Shown here piece by piece: positions 46,801 to 55,824 of a DNA stretch of 64,000 nt. The notes under the pieces were generated by a model. The model searched no databases, had not been told where the DNA came from, and saw only the letters and a list, made by a program, of their open reading frames with translations. Position numbers and translations under genes: made by a program. The stretch's first letter is position 1. Every line of letters starts with the position of its first letter. The stretch is from Copromyces sp. CBS 386.78 (lineage: Eukaryota; Ascomycota; Sordariomycetes; Sordariales; Sordariaceae), in contig MU839120.1 in NCBI GenBank assembly GCA_030685235.1, positions 186,001-250,000 of the forward strand, in the 5' to 3' direction.

Positions 46801-47377
46801 GATGGGTGGTAGCAGCGCATCCGGCGGCGGTCTGCGCGAGTTGAAGCTCGTGCGTAGCAAGTCCTCGCCTGCGCCACCTCCCGTATTTCCTACCAAGCGA
46901 TCCTCCAGCATGATGACCACCTCTACGATGGCGTCCACCTCCACCCACAGACGCGACGCTAGCAACGCTACCGCCATCTCGGCGATCAGCTCGACCTCGC
47001 CTCCGGCTCCGGCACCTGTCTCTCTGGCAGCGGCAAGCCCCGCCAACACGGGTCAAGAGCCGACCAGCGAGAACGATGCGCTCTTGCTCGAGCTTGTCCA
47101 GGCCAAGACAGCCGAGGCCATGGCCAAGCAAGAGGCGGAAGAGGCGAAGCAGCAGCTCGAAAGGATGCGCAAGGCATTCGGGCTGGCTCCAGGCGAGACG
47201 CCGCCCGTGAACTCGCAGTCAGCGCATAATAGCATGGCTGGCATGTTTGGGCGGTTGACTGGCCCCTCTACTCCTGATGGCGGCGCCGGGTTGCAGAAGG
47301 TGGTCACCTCGCCTCCGGGGACGTCAGCTGGGAATACCGCCAGTGGCGCTAGCTTCTGGGGTTGGGGGAGGAAGTGA
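43861..47377 (+). CDS. TBC-domain Rab GTPase-activating protein (Gyp5/EVI5-like)
   Basis: The three exons are 43861-44403, 44510-45129 and 45259-47377, with introns 44404-44509 (donor GTAAGT, acceptor TACAG) and 45130-45258 (donor GTAAGT, acceptor CACAG), giving 1093 aa. The first 180 residues are acidic and disordered. The TBC domain runs from about 279 (IRKGIPPPLRGVVW) to about 500 and has both catalytic fingers: arginine in IIGKDLGR (about 320-327) and glutamine in GYCQGL (about 361). These complete the active site of Rab-bound GTP hydrolysis. A serine-rich linker and a coiled coil (for example VREQLSNEQAKTQECNRRIH and METHAHVRNMH-like heptads) follow. TBC plus C-terminal coiled coil is the Gyp5/Gyl1/EVI5 layout, working in ER-Golgi to plasma membrane traffic. 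The target Rab is inferred, not shown. Confidence 0.93.
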
Positions 47378-48329
47378 AGTGGAGTTATAGAGGTTTACAA
47401 GAGTTAGACTATCTGGATAGGGGTGTGCATGGGATAGTGACAGGATCATTGTTTGATGTGGTTTGAAGAGGAGGGAGGGTTGTAACATGCAATGCACATG
47501 TGGAATATGCCTATCAGGAGGATTGGCCGCACTGGCCAGAGGTGATTTATATACATTCATACAGAACTCGAAGAAGAGTGAGTGGAGGTGATGTTGAAGA
47601 AAGAAGAAATGGCGGCGTCCAGGTCTTTTCATCATGGCATGTCATTCCATCATCACTTATTCATATTGTGAGTATTATTTGAACATAAAAGGTACATATA
47701 CATATTGTCTTTTTGTGTTATCGTCTGTTCTGGGCCGGCCGGCTTCAAGAAGAAAAGCCTTTTATCATATGTCATATCACGACGACGAATGTCCCGAGAG
47801 GACACTTGGGTTTTTATCATTTTATATACTCATATAGTATAAACTTTTCTCTCTCCATCATAATGGCATCAAGGGCAAAACGGACAAGAATGTTTGAGCT
47901 TTGTACGACACCATCATCTTTCCGTTTCCCTTCCCCAGGGTCCTCTCGCTACTCAGAAAGTAGCCGGACAAGGGTTGTGGGGATGGATGAGGTGAGCGGA
48001 TGTAGCTCCATTATACATTGGATGTGTATCTCGCTAGAAGTCGCTTATCGGTCGGTTCCCATTGTTATTTGGCAAGGTACCATACCTGAGTAAGTAGGAT
48101 CATATAGCTGGTAAATGAGGCGGGATAGCCTCACCGACTCGCGATTGTAACGTGGGGACGAGGACAAGACGGGTGGATGAACTGGACGGAGATGAGAGAC
48201 CAGGGAGAGCGTACAGTTTGGTTGCGTCCTGGTTCGTGCAATGTCTCTTGACCGGTTGTGGAAACATGTCTACCGGTGCTCATCTCGTGTAACGACGGGA
48301 TGGGACATGTTCTGAGTTAGTAAAGCGGT

Positions 48330-48450
48330 TAAAGATTGCCTCGCCTATCTGGCGCTGTCAATATTGAAGTCATAGAGTGCTTGCCCTAATCTAAGCGCTG
48401 GCTTCAAAGCGGCAAGTCTGTAGAGTGTTTCACTTATCCAGCGCTGATGT
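48330..48450 (+). repeat. Three degenerate copies of a ~45-bp repeat
   Basis: The core GCGCTG recurs at about 48352, 48395 and 48441, 43 and 46 bases apart. It is preceded each time by a related stretch; copies 2 and 3 share AAGTC...TAGAGTG (48367 and 48414). The first copy is the most diverged. Confidence 0.5.
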
Positions 48451-48855
48451 GGTGAAAACACTATCAGAAAGGCGACACTTGGAGGTTGACGAGTTGCCAC
48501 AAACATAGCAAGTGAAGGAGTGTCTATGTTGTGAACGTGTTGATAAAATTGGCCTTGGAGAGCCTTCTTTCGAGGTTCAAACAGGACATCTCTCCCTGGT
48601 TAAGTGCTTGTCCTTGTCCCGTCCCTTTAAAGTCTCCAAATGTTTGGTTGACATTTTGGAAGCATTGGTTGCTTTCCGGATCGCCAAGTCATACAAAGAG
48701 AAGAAGACCGCTCCGGTATAGCCGCCCGTGCGTTTGCGTGAACGACGCTGTACCTTCCCCCAAGAACCGAAACCAAATGCGTCAATGAATGAAAGGTTGA
48801 GAGAGGTAGGAAAACCTGTCATCCAGTTGCCGTCCACTTGAGATGTGACGTTATT

Positions 48856-48882
48856 GGCGTGCTCGGCGTGCTCGGCGTGGTC
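48856..48882 (+). repeat. 9-bp tandem repeat GGCGTGCTC x3
   Basis: There are two exact and one near-exact copies head to tail, the last being GGCGTGGTC. Confidence 0.8.
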
Positions 48883-49450
48883 CTCTATTTCTTGGCAGGA
48901 TTTACAGGGTTCTCAATTTGAAATTTGATGTGTTAGTGTTAGTGCCAAATTTCACATGCCACTTTAGTATGACGACTATTCTTGGAGTCGCCCACGTTCT
49001 AGGCTGTTGCTGTGCGGTACCTACTATGCCTCTTTACACCACCCACACCAACCAATGATGGGACTGTCGCGTGCTTCTCAATGTGGATTGATGTCAGGCA
49101 GAAGGATGGAAGGAAGAGTCATCAACAATGTACTTCAGTTACGAGGTCTTGGCTAGTTGTTTGAACCGCTACCTGTCCTCTGTGTTCTTTTTATTGTTAT
49201 CGTAGACCACATGCAGCCGAGGGGGTTTGTCTTTGAAATTGAACGCGTGTGTTTTCTTTCTAAACGTATGTTTGCAAATATTCGCAGTTCACTCGGTAGC
49301 GAACGTCGTATCAGGGGCTGTGTTTTGAGGTTTGAAGGGGTGTATGTAGTATGTAGCAACTAGCAACTGTTGCACCATGTTTGAGACGACGGTAGACGTC
49401 ATTCACAAGGGGTGGTCGAGTTGTTGTTTACTACCAGAACAGATAGGCTT

Positions 49451-49451
49451 C

Positions 49452-49492
<41 letters not shown>

Positions 49493-49505
49493 CGACGACG
49501 ACGAC
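49451..49505 (+). repeat. CAA then GAC microsatellite
   Basis: Fourteen CAA units are followed directly by four GAC units in noncoding DNA. It lies inside an 81-codon frame that I judge to be chance. Confidence 0.9.
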
Positions 49506-50384
49506 ACAGTTTTCTTGAGAATTCCTTGAATACTTTTCTTTTGGATAAGGGTACTTCAGAACGATGTGCAGCCCTTCCCAGGCTCCAAGACGCACGACAT
49601 GGGCGAGACAAGTGGGCAGGAAAGCGGGAGAGGTCTGATAGGGTGACGGACAAATAGTGACACACTTGGCCTGCTGTTTTTGTGGCATGATGAGATCATC
49701 CATGGAATCCGGTCTGGAGGAGGTGCTGCGCTCTTGGCCCGTGCCCTTTCACTGTCGTGTGCTTTCCTGCGCGCTGCCCTATCTCTTTGGTGGGGCGACC
49801 CTGCAGCTTTGGGTGTTTTGGGTGTCAGCGGCCCCACTAACAGTGCCGCTGCTGGGTCTCGCAGGTTTCGTTTTTGACGGTCGATTGCGCTTGCAGAGTT
49901 CCCGCCCGCCGTCGTCACCAAGTTTTTGACAGCCCGCAGACATTGATATACGATCCGTCAGTGACTGCACCCTCTTCTCGTTCTTGCCAGTTTCAACTTC
50001 CCATTTTTCTTTCCCTCCTCTACCTAGAATTCAATCCTGTTGATATCCTCCATCTCGCCTTCCCCAACTCAAACATCACAACCTCGAAAAACAGTGAGTT
50101 CTACCTCTATCCCATCCTTCACCCTAAACCTCAAACACCTATTGAGACACAACCAAACGAGTACGGACTTCACGCCCTCGTTTGAATTCACCCGCCCGCT
50201 TCCTGTCCTTTCAGTCTTTTGGTTTGTTTCTGACCGTCTTCCCGTTCGTCGTCACAGAATCTCTCGAGTTGACAGCTTCATCTTCCGACCGCGAATCTTC
50301 TCTCTTGTCAGTAACCACCAAGCAACGATCAACGAACCTTATACCACACATCAACAATAGCGGAAACGCCTAAATACCTTCACA

Positions 50385-51771
50385 ATGGCCGACCACTACT
50401 CTCACGCCGACAATTACTCTAACGGCTCAAACGGCTCGACCAACCTCGATGCCCTCAAGAACAGTAAGGTATGTGCCCTGCTCCAGCTTGTGCGAGCTTC
50501 TCCCCTCCCTTCGAACCAGCGATAAGGACCACCCGCTAACGATTGCGTCAGTGTTCCACAACAGCTCCCAACACCACAACACCAGCGACTCCTATCATCA
50601 TGACCCTCCAAATTGCGGAAACTGACCGAATCCCAATAGATGCTGCGTCTGCTTACGATGCCGTAACAAAGGGTATGTTTGATTTCTTTCTTAGCAATAT
50701 TTCCTGCTCTCAATCTCTTGGCTGGTGGAGATAAGCTAACGATGACGTTGTGTTTCAAGGCCCTGTTGCTCAGAACGTCACCGACCAGGGCGCCAAGACT
50801 GTTGACGAGTTCTCCAACCTTTCTGCGTCTCGCCGCACTCCCTCGACCCCCGCGGCTACTGGCCAGCCCTTGACGCATTACCACTCCTTTTTCCCCGAGC
50901 TGTTGTCATGGAACAATCCTCGTACGTTCATCTCAAGGATCCCCGGAAAGAGCCCGAACCGTTTTGCTAACAAACAACCTCAGGTGCCTCCGCCATTGCT
51001 TACCTGAGCGTCGTTGCTGGCATCTTCTTTGTTAGGTACTTTGATGTGCTCCGCTTGGGTTTCAAGCTCACTTGGATGGTCCTTGGTGTCACCGTTGCCG
51101 CCGAAGTGGCTGGCAAGACCATTCTCAACCAGGGCCTCGCCACTCAGCTACGCCCGCGCAAGTATTACACTGTTTCCAAGGAGACTCTTGACAGCGCTAT
51201 TGGCGATGTTCACCAGCTCGTCAACTTCTTCGTCATCGAGGCTCAGCGCGTCCTCTTCGTTGAGAACGTCTACGTTTCCGGTCTCATTGCCCTCTCCGCT
51301 TTCTTCGCCTATTACCTCGTCAAGATTGTTCCCTACTGGGGTCTTGCCCTGCTTAGCACCACTCTCGCCTTCCTCGGGCCTCTCGTCTACAAGACCAACA
51401 AGGAGGTCATCGATGCCCAGATCCACCGTGCTAGCGAGATCATTAGCGCCCAGACTGCTCAGCTCAAGACTGTTGCTCAGCAGAACACCCAGAAGGCCAC
51501 CCAGTTGACCAAGCAGTACGTTGGCGAGTATACCGCCAAGGCCCAGACCCTCGTTGGCAAGGCTACCCATGCCTCTCTCCATGGTGAGGAGCACACCAAC
51601 GGTCATGCCAACACCGACGCCAACAAGTCCACGCTCCGCGACGCCGACTTCCCTCCCGCCCCCCGTGCCGACATCAAGACCGAGCTTGCGGCTCCTATCG
51701 AGCCTGTCGTCCCCGTCACTGTCGTCCCCGTCACTGTCAAGAGCGGTGAGCAGCAGCCTCTGCTGATTTAA
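50385..51771 (+). CDS. RTN1: Reticulon-like ER membrane-shaping protein
   Basis: The four exons are 50385-50463, 50640-50672, 50760-50921 and 50984-51771, joining to 353 aa. The introns are 50464-50639 (donor GTAAGG, branch ACTGAC, acceptor ATAG), 50673-50759 (GTATGT, GCTAAC, CAAG) and 50922-50983 (GTACGT, GCTAAC, CAG). The 33-nt second exon is the smallest in the window. The reticulon domain runs from about residue 80 (HYHSFFPELLSWNNPRASAI) and has two long hydrophobic hairpins (AYLSVVAGIFFV...WMVLGVTVAAEV and YVSGLIALSAFFAYYLVKIV...). Reticulons curve tubular ER. A C-terminal amphipathic/coiled segment with repeated QLKTVAQQNTQKATQ and a Pro/Val-rich tail follow. An alternative donor GTATGT lies five bases downstream but gives a frame that stops at once. 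Confidence 0.9.
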
Positions 51772-52392
51772 GCGTGCTACCTTGCTTATACCTTCTACGG
51801 CGATAATAAAGCCGTAGTCGGTTGTACTCTTTACCTGATAAGTCCATGGCCGGCAATGTCCCGGTTTCCATGGTCATGATACCCCGTTGGTGGAGCGGTG
51901 GCTGATTTACAACCAGAGGTTGTTGTCTAGTCGCCAGCTCACGACCAGCAAACAGCCAATTCGAAGGTGGTGGAGGGAGACAAATAGTCGTTAGTAATGA
52001 TGAATGGGTGGATGAATGAAGTGGTTTCTTTCCAATCTTTAGTTTGTCATACCCTCGTGGCAAGGAAAGCATGTGAAAACGGCGAAGAGACGGGTAAAGA
52101 TGGGATGGTGTGCTATCCGATGACGGATGATGACTTTACGTGAGCTTAACGAGTACAAATGAGGGTGGAGTCGCGGTATTCCATTTTCTTGGGGTCTCCG
52201 GAGTATTGGGTTACTATCTTTCTATTCACCTAGGCAAATTCCGTACTTGTCAAATTGTTTGTAACGAACTTTCGAAATTGCAATACTTTGATGTCTGAAC
52301 CGTCCATTGTTTGAGCAGTACTTTGCACGATGATCGACAAGCTTGCAAAATGCTAATATAAGTGCTATGTGGAGCCGCTTTCAAGCATCAAA
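51772..52392. other. Intergenic region between reticulon and tRNA-Gln
   Basis: It should include the reticulon 3' UTR. No frame with a domain is seen. Confidence 0.5.
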
Positions 52393-52477
52393 GGTTGTAT
52401 AGTGTAGCGGTTATCACTCCGGATTCTGATTTCTTCAGAACATTCCGGCAACCCCGGTTCGATTCCGGGTACGACCT
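52393..52477 (+). tRNA. tRNA-Gln(CTG) with 13-base intron
   Basis: The acceptor stem pairs GGTTGTA (52393-52399) with TACGACC (52470-52476), with one G-T wobble, and T52477 is the discriminator. The D arm, a five-pair anticodon stem (CCGGA/TCCGG) and the T arm with GGTTCGATTCC are complete. The anticodon loop reads TTCTGAT, so the anticodon is CTG (glutamine, codon CAG). The loop is interrupted after position 37 by a short intron, TTTCTTCAGAACA, the usual place for nuclear tRNA introns. A TTTT Pol III terminator follows at 52482-52485. It reads with the B-box GGTTCGATTCC at 52457-52467. Confidence 0.95.
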
Positions 52478-52481
52478 CATC

Positions 52482-52485
52482 TTTT
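52482..52485 (+). terminator. Pol III T-run terminator of tRNA-Gln
   Basis: TTTT lies five bases past the discriminator base, the usual RNA polymerase III stop; a longer T run follows at 52488-52493. Confidence 0.75.
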
Positions 52486-53008
52486 GCTTTTTTGACCCCA
52501 GTTCGAACCTGCTAGAGCTGATCTTTAATGTTCAAAGTCAGTGTGTTAGCTTTTTTATTTTCGGCTGTTAGATTAACATGGTCGTGATGTTCTTTATGGT
52601 CTGCTCATTAACTGGGAAGATGAACGCAAGTTCTCGAGACACCCGGTCTGAGTTGTGCACAAGTACAATGAAGAGGGTGGGGATAAAGTGTATTCAGACT
52701 ACGCGGCAATAGAGACAGTCTTGAATATACGAGGTGAAGGTTCATAGCCGCAATTGATGTTGAGTTTACAATCGATATCTCGGAATATTGTTCAGACTAT
52801 GCTGTCAGCAATTGCTTCGTGATGCATCCAGCAATCAATCATCTTCCCGGTCAGACCATTTACACAAACAGCTTTTCATGTTCCTTGCCCTTTCCTCTCG
52901 TTTGGTTTCCCAAATCAGTTTTGTTTCGATGAATACAAAACTTAATATTCGGACAGTGTTGAAAGCTGAAAGGGGACATGGGTGAGCCCCTTGCCCCCTT
53001 CTGCTACG

Positions 53009-53022
53009 CTAACCCTAACCCC
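53009..53022 (-). promoter_or_regulatory. Telomere-repeat-like motif upstream of HIS5
   Basis: CTAACCCTAACCCC is, on the minus strand, a near copy of the AGGGTTAGGGTT motif found elsewhere in this window. It lies about 500 bp upstream of the HIS5 start. Confidence 0.35.
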
Positions 53023-53355
53023 ATGTACGGTAATCTTCACTAGATGCAGCAGAAATGTGGTGCCGGTTGGATGACATCCTCGTTCGTATGCCATTGCAGC
53101 AAGGAGGAAGGACAAGCGACAAGTCTCCCTCGCTAGTGACGATTGATAATTAAGGTATCTTCAATCATGAACCAAGCCATGCCTTTTTTTCCATTTGAAA
53201 TCAAAAGTTTTTGTGGCATAAAGTCATTCAATCGCCTCCCGCCTCAAGACTGGAACCGTCAATAAAAGGGCAAGGGCCAGGCCTTCCGGAGTGGGGACCG
53301 GCCGCTGTCGCAAATCATCAACTCACCCCGAGCCGTTTTGAGAACGATTTTCAAG

Positions 53356-53375
53356 ATGACTCTTTCAAGTGACTC
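53356..53375 (+). promoter_or_regulatory. Two TGACTC sites (CPC1/GCN4-type) upstream of HIS5
   Basis: ATGACTC at 53356-53362 and TGACTC at 53370-53375 lie 143-162 bp before the HIS5 start codon. TGACTC is the core of the site bound by the bZIP activator CPC1 (Gcn4 in yeast) that raises amino-acid genes during starvation. Histidine genes are classical targets, so both the place and the pairing fit. Confidence 0.7.
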
Positions 53376-53517
53376 TTTACGCCAACACACACCTCACTTT
53401 CACTCAGGGACCTTTTTCACAAAACCTGAGTGAAGAATCGAGAGGGTTAGTTAACACTCGTTCAATATTTCCAATTTCATTCCTTCATTCATCACAGCCC
53501 AGTCACTCATCACAAAA

Positions 53518-54785
53518 ATGTCGCCCTTCAACCTTGAGACCTGCGCCAGGCCAAACATCCTCGCCCTGGAACCTTATCGCTGCGCTCGCGAGTGAGTTCT
53601 TACCCTAATGACGTCTCATTGCGTGCATCGGCTAACACCTACATCAGTGACTACAAGGACGATGGCACCAACATCCTCCTAGACGCCAACGAGAACGCCT
53701 ACGGGCCTCCCGTCCCCCAGACCCTGGCTTCGGGTTCCCGCTCCGGCTCCAGTGGTCCCGAGCTTGACCTCCTCGGTCTGCACCGCTACCCGGACCCTCA
53801 CCAGCGCGACCTCAAGCAGCTTCTGTGCAACCTGCGCACCACCCACGCGCACACCACTAAGCTTCTCTCGCCCGACAACCTCTGCGTGGGCGTCGGCTCC
53901 GACGAGGCCATCGACGCGCTTCTGCGCTGCTTCTGCGTGCCCGGCCGCGACCGCATCCTCGTCTGCCCGCCCACCTACGGCATGTATTCCGTTTCGGCCC
54001 AAGTGAACGACGTCGGGCTGGTCAAGATCCCGCTGCTGCCCGCCCCTTCCTTCGCCGTCGACGTCCCCCGCGTGCTTGACACCCTTACCAACGAGCCCAA
54101 CATCAAGATCATCTACCTGTGCTCGCCCGGCAACCCGACGGGCTCGCTGCTGGCCAAGGAGGATATCCAGAAGGTTTTGGAGCACCCGACGTGGAACGGT
54201 GTCGTGGTGGTTGACGAGGCGTACATCGATTTCGCGCCGGACTCGGCTTCCCTGGCCGAGTGGGTCAACGAGTGGCCTAACTTGGTCGTCATGCAGACGC
54301 TTTCCAAGGCGTTTGGGCTGGCAGGCATCAGGCTGGGCGCGGCGTTTACGAGCGAGCCGATTGCACGGTTGCTGAACAGCCTCAAGGCTCCTTACAACAT
54401 CTCGAGCCCTACTAGTGCTATTGCCAGCTATGCTCTTAGTCCGGAGGGCCTCAAGGTCATGAGGGAGCACAAGGAGAAGCTGATCGCTCAGAGGGAGAGG
54501 CTGGTGAAGGAGCTGCCTACGGTTGAGGGGGTGGGTAAGCTGGCTGGTGGTGAGAGCAGCAACTTCTTGCTGTATGAGATGTTGGATAAGGAGGGCAAGC
54601 CGAGCAACAAGGTTGCGCTGAAGGTGTATGAGAAGTTGGCGGAGACGAAGGGGGTGGTGGTTAGGTTTAGAGGAAAGGAGCATGGGTGTGAGGGGTGCTT
54701 GAGGATTACGGTGGGGACGGAGGAGGAAGTTACGAGGTTTTTGGCTGCGTTGAAGGAGGCTTTGAGAGAGGTTAGGGGAGAGTAG
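53518..54785 (+). CDS. HIS5: Histidinol-phosphate aminotransferase
   Basis: The two exons are 53518-53591 and 53648-54785, with a 56-bp intron (donor GTGAGT, branch GCTAAC, acceptor ATCAG), giving 403 aa. It is a PLP enzyme (EC 2.6.1.9) that makes histidinol phosphate from imidazole-acetol phosphate in histidine synthesis. Exon 1 supplies MSPFNLETCARPNILALEPY, and the splice restores ARDDYKDDGTNILLDANENAYG, the substrate-binding start of the family. Visible are GVGSDEAID, the CSPGNPTG block, DEAYIDF (Asp214, Tyr217, cofactor ring contacts) and the Schiff-base lysine, Lys245, in TLSKAFGLAGIRLG. RFRG near the C-terminus binds the phosphate. Two CPC1/GCN4-type sites upstream suggest cross-pathway control. 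Cytosolic. Confidence 0.96.
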
Positions 54786-55824
54786 ATGGGTTGGTGTACA
54801 AAGGGTTGATAGACTAGAGCGACATTAGACAGGAATTACATCCACGGAATGATACGAACCAATTCAGAGTGTTCGCACGATGGCAAAAGAAAGGACGATC
54901 GATCAATAACAATAGGGTGCAAAAAATCGAGAGAAAAACATACAACACCTGGGATTCGCTGGTCGTCACCGACCCAACTACTAGTCAGGCGATTGGTAGC
55001 TTATCTATGGGAGAGCGGACGGGATCCCGAGTTTTCTACCATCTATGGTCGTATGTGATTAAGGTAATGAATAGCCGCCTTGATATAGAGGCTATCAAAA
55101 CATTGGTATTCATAAAACCCTTCTTGCTGTGAAAACCATCGTCGCCTCTGACTGGTTTTCGTGACATTAAAAATACTATCTTGGATTTCGGTTGGAGAAA
55201 GACGGCTAGTCCAGTATTTTGTAATGTAGAAACGTCCATCTCTACTCTCAAGTCTGTATTTATGGTTGTCCATCCAATATACTGAGTCCTAGGTCCTGGA
55301 TGTGGGAGTGGGTGTGTCCGGTGTTTGTTTGTGTGCCTTTACTTCACTGTTGTTATTAGTCACTTAGGAAGGTAAAGTTATTGAACATAACGGCCAAATT
55401 GTCGACGTTGTCTTTTATGTGTCATTACGTTATCCTAGAGGAATGTTACGCTTGACTGTTGTATGTATTATGTAGCATTAGGGTAGGTACTGACCTCCGT
55501 GCCTTTGAAGAGTATGTATGTATGTAGCTCTACATACGTCAACTCCGCTGATGTAAAACCGGTCCCCTAGGTAAAAGCCTCGTCATCTCCCAGCTTCACC
55601 ATCCACAGTCCGTCATGCCGTCGCCAGCCGAGTTTGTAAAGATGTAAAATAGTAAATATACCAAGGCTATATTTATCGGCTGTGTTTGTGTGAATCAAGT
55701 AAGTACCAATGATATCTCGTAGAATATATTTCGCCTATTTTTTCCCTTCCTTTCATCCGCCTTTCGCATTCCTCTTCCGTTTTCCCTTTAGCTTTGCCGT
55801 CCTTGACCCAATCCAAAGCAGCCT
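54786..55824. other. Convergent 3' intergenic region
   Basis: It lies between the HIS5 and PSY2 stop codons. It is AT-richer than its surroundings, with a short GTAT repeat near 55513-55526. It should hold two 3' UTRs. No gene is seen. Confidence 0.5.

Larger units (their letters stand above)
47378..50384. other. 3-kb intergenic region
   Basis: It lies between the TBC gene and the reticulon gene. It holds degenerate 45-bp repeats (48330-48450), a 9-bp tandem repeat (48856-48882) and a CAA microsatellite (49451-49493). The last 450 bp are CT-rich, fitting the reticulon 5' leader. No gene is supported. Confidence 0.5.
52486..53517. other. Intergenic region, HIS5 promoter
   Basis: It lies between the tRNA and HIS5. 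It contains a telomere-like motif (53009-53022) and two TGACTC sites (53356-53375). No gene is seen. Confidence 0.6.

Noticed and set aside
46192..47049. 285-codon minus-strand Ser-rich frame
   Set aside because: It is antisense to the coiled-coil part of the TBC protein; serine richness mirrors the Gln/Glu codons.
49412..49657. 81-codon frame with polyglutamine from the CAA microsatellite
   Set aside because: The glutamines come only from the repeat, and the rest has no protein-like features.
50550..50620. Extra reticulon exon starting TGTTCCACAAC after a CAG acceptor
   Set aside because: Joined in the one open phase it reaches TGA with no donor before it, so the single 176-bp intron is preferred.
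53679..54683. 334-codon minus-strand frame
   Set aside because: It is antisense to HIS5; composition is that of a mirrored C-ending codon pattern.
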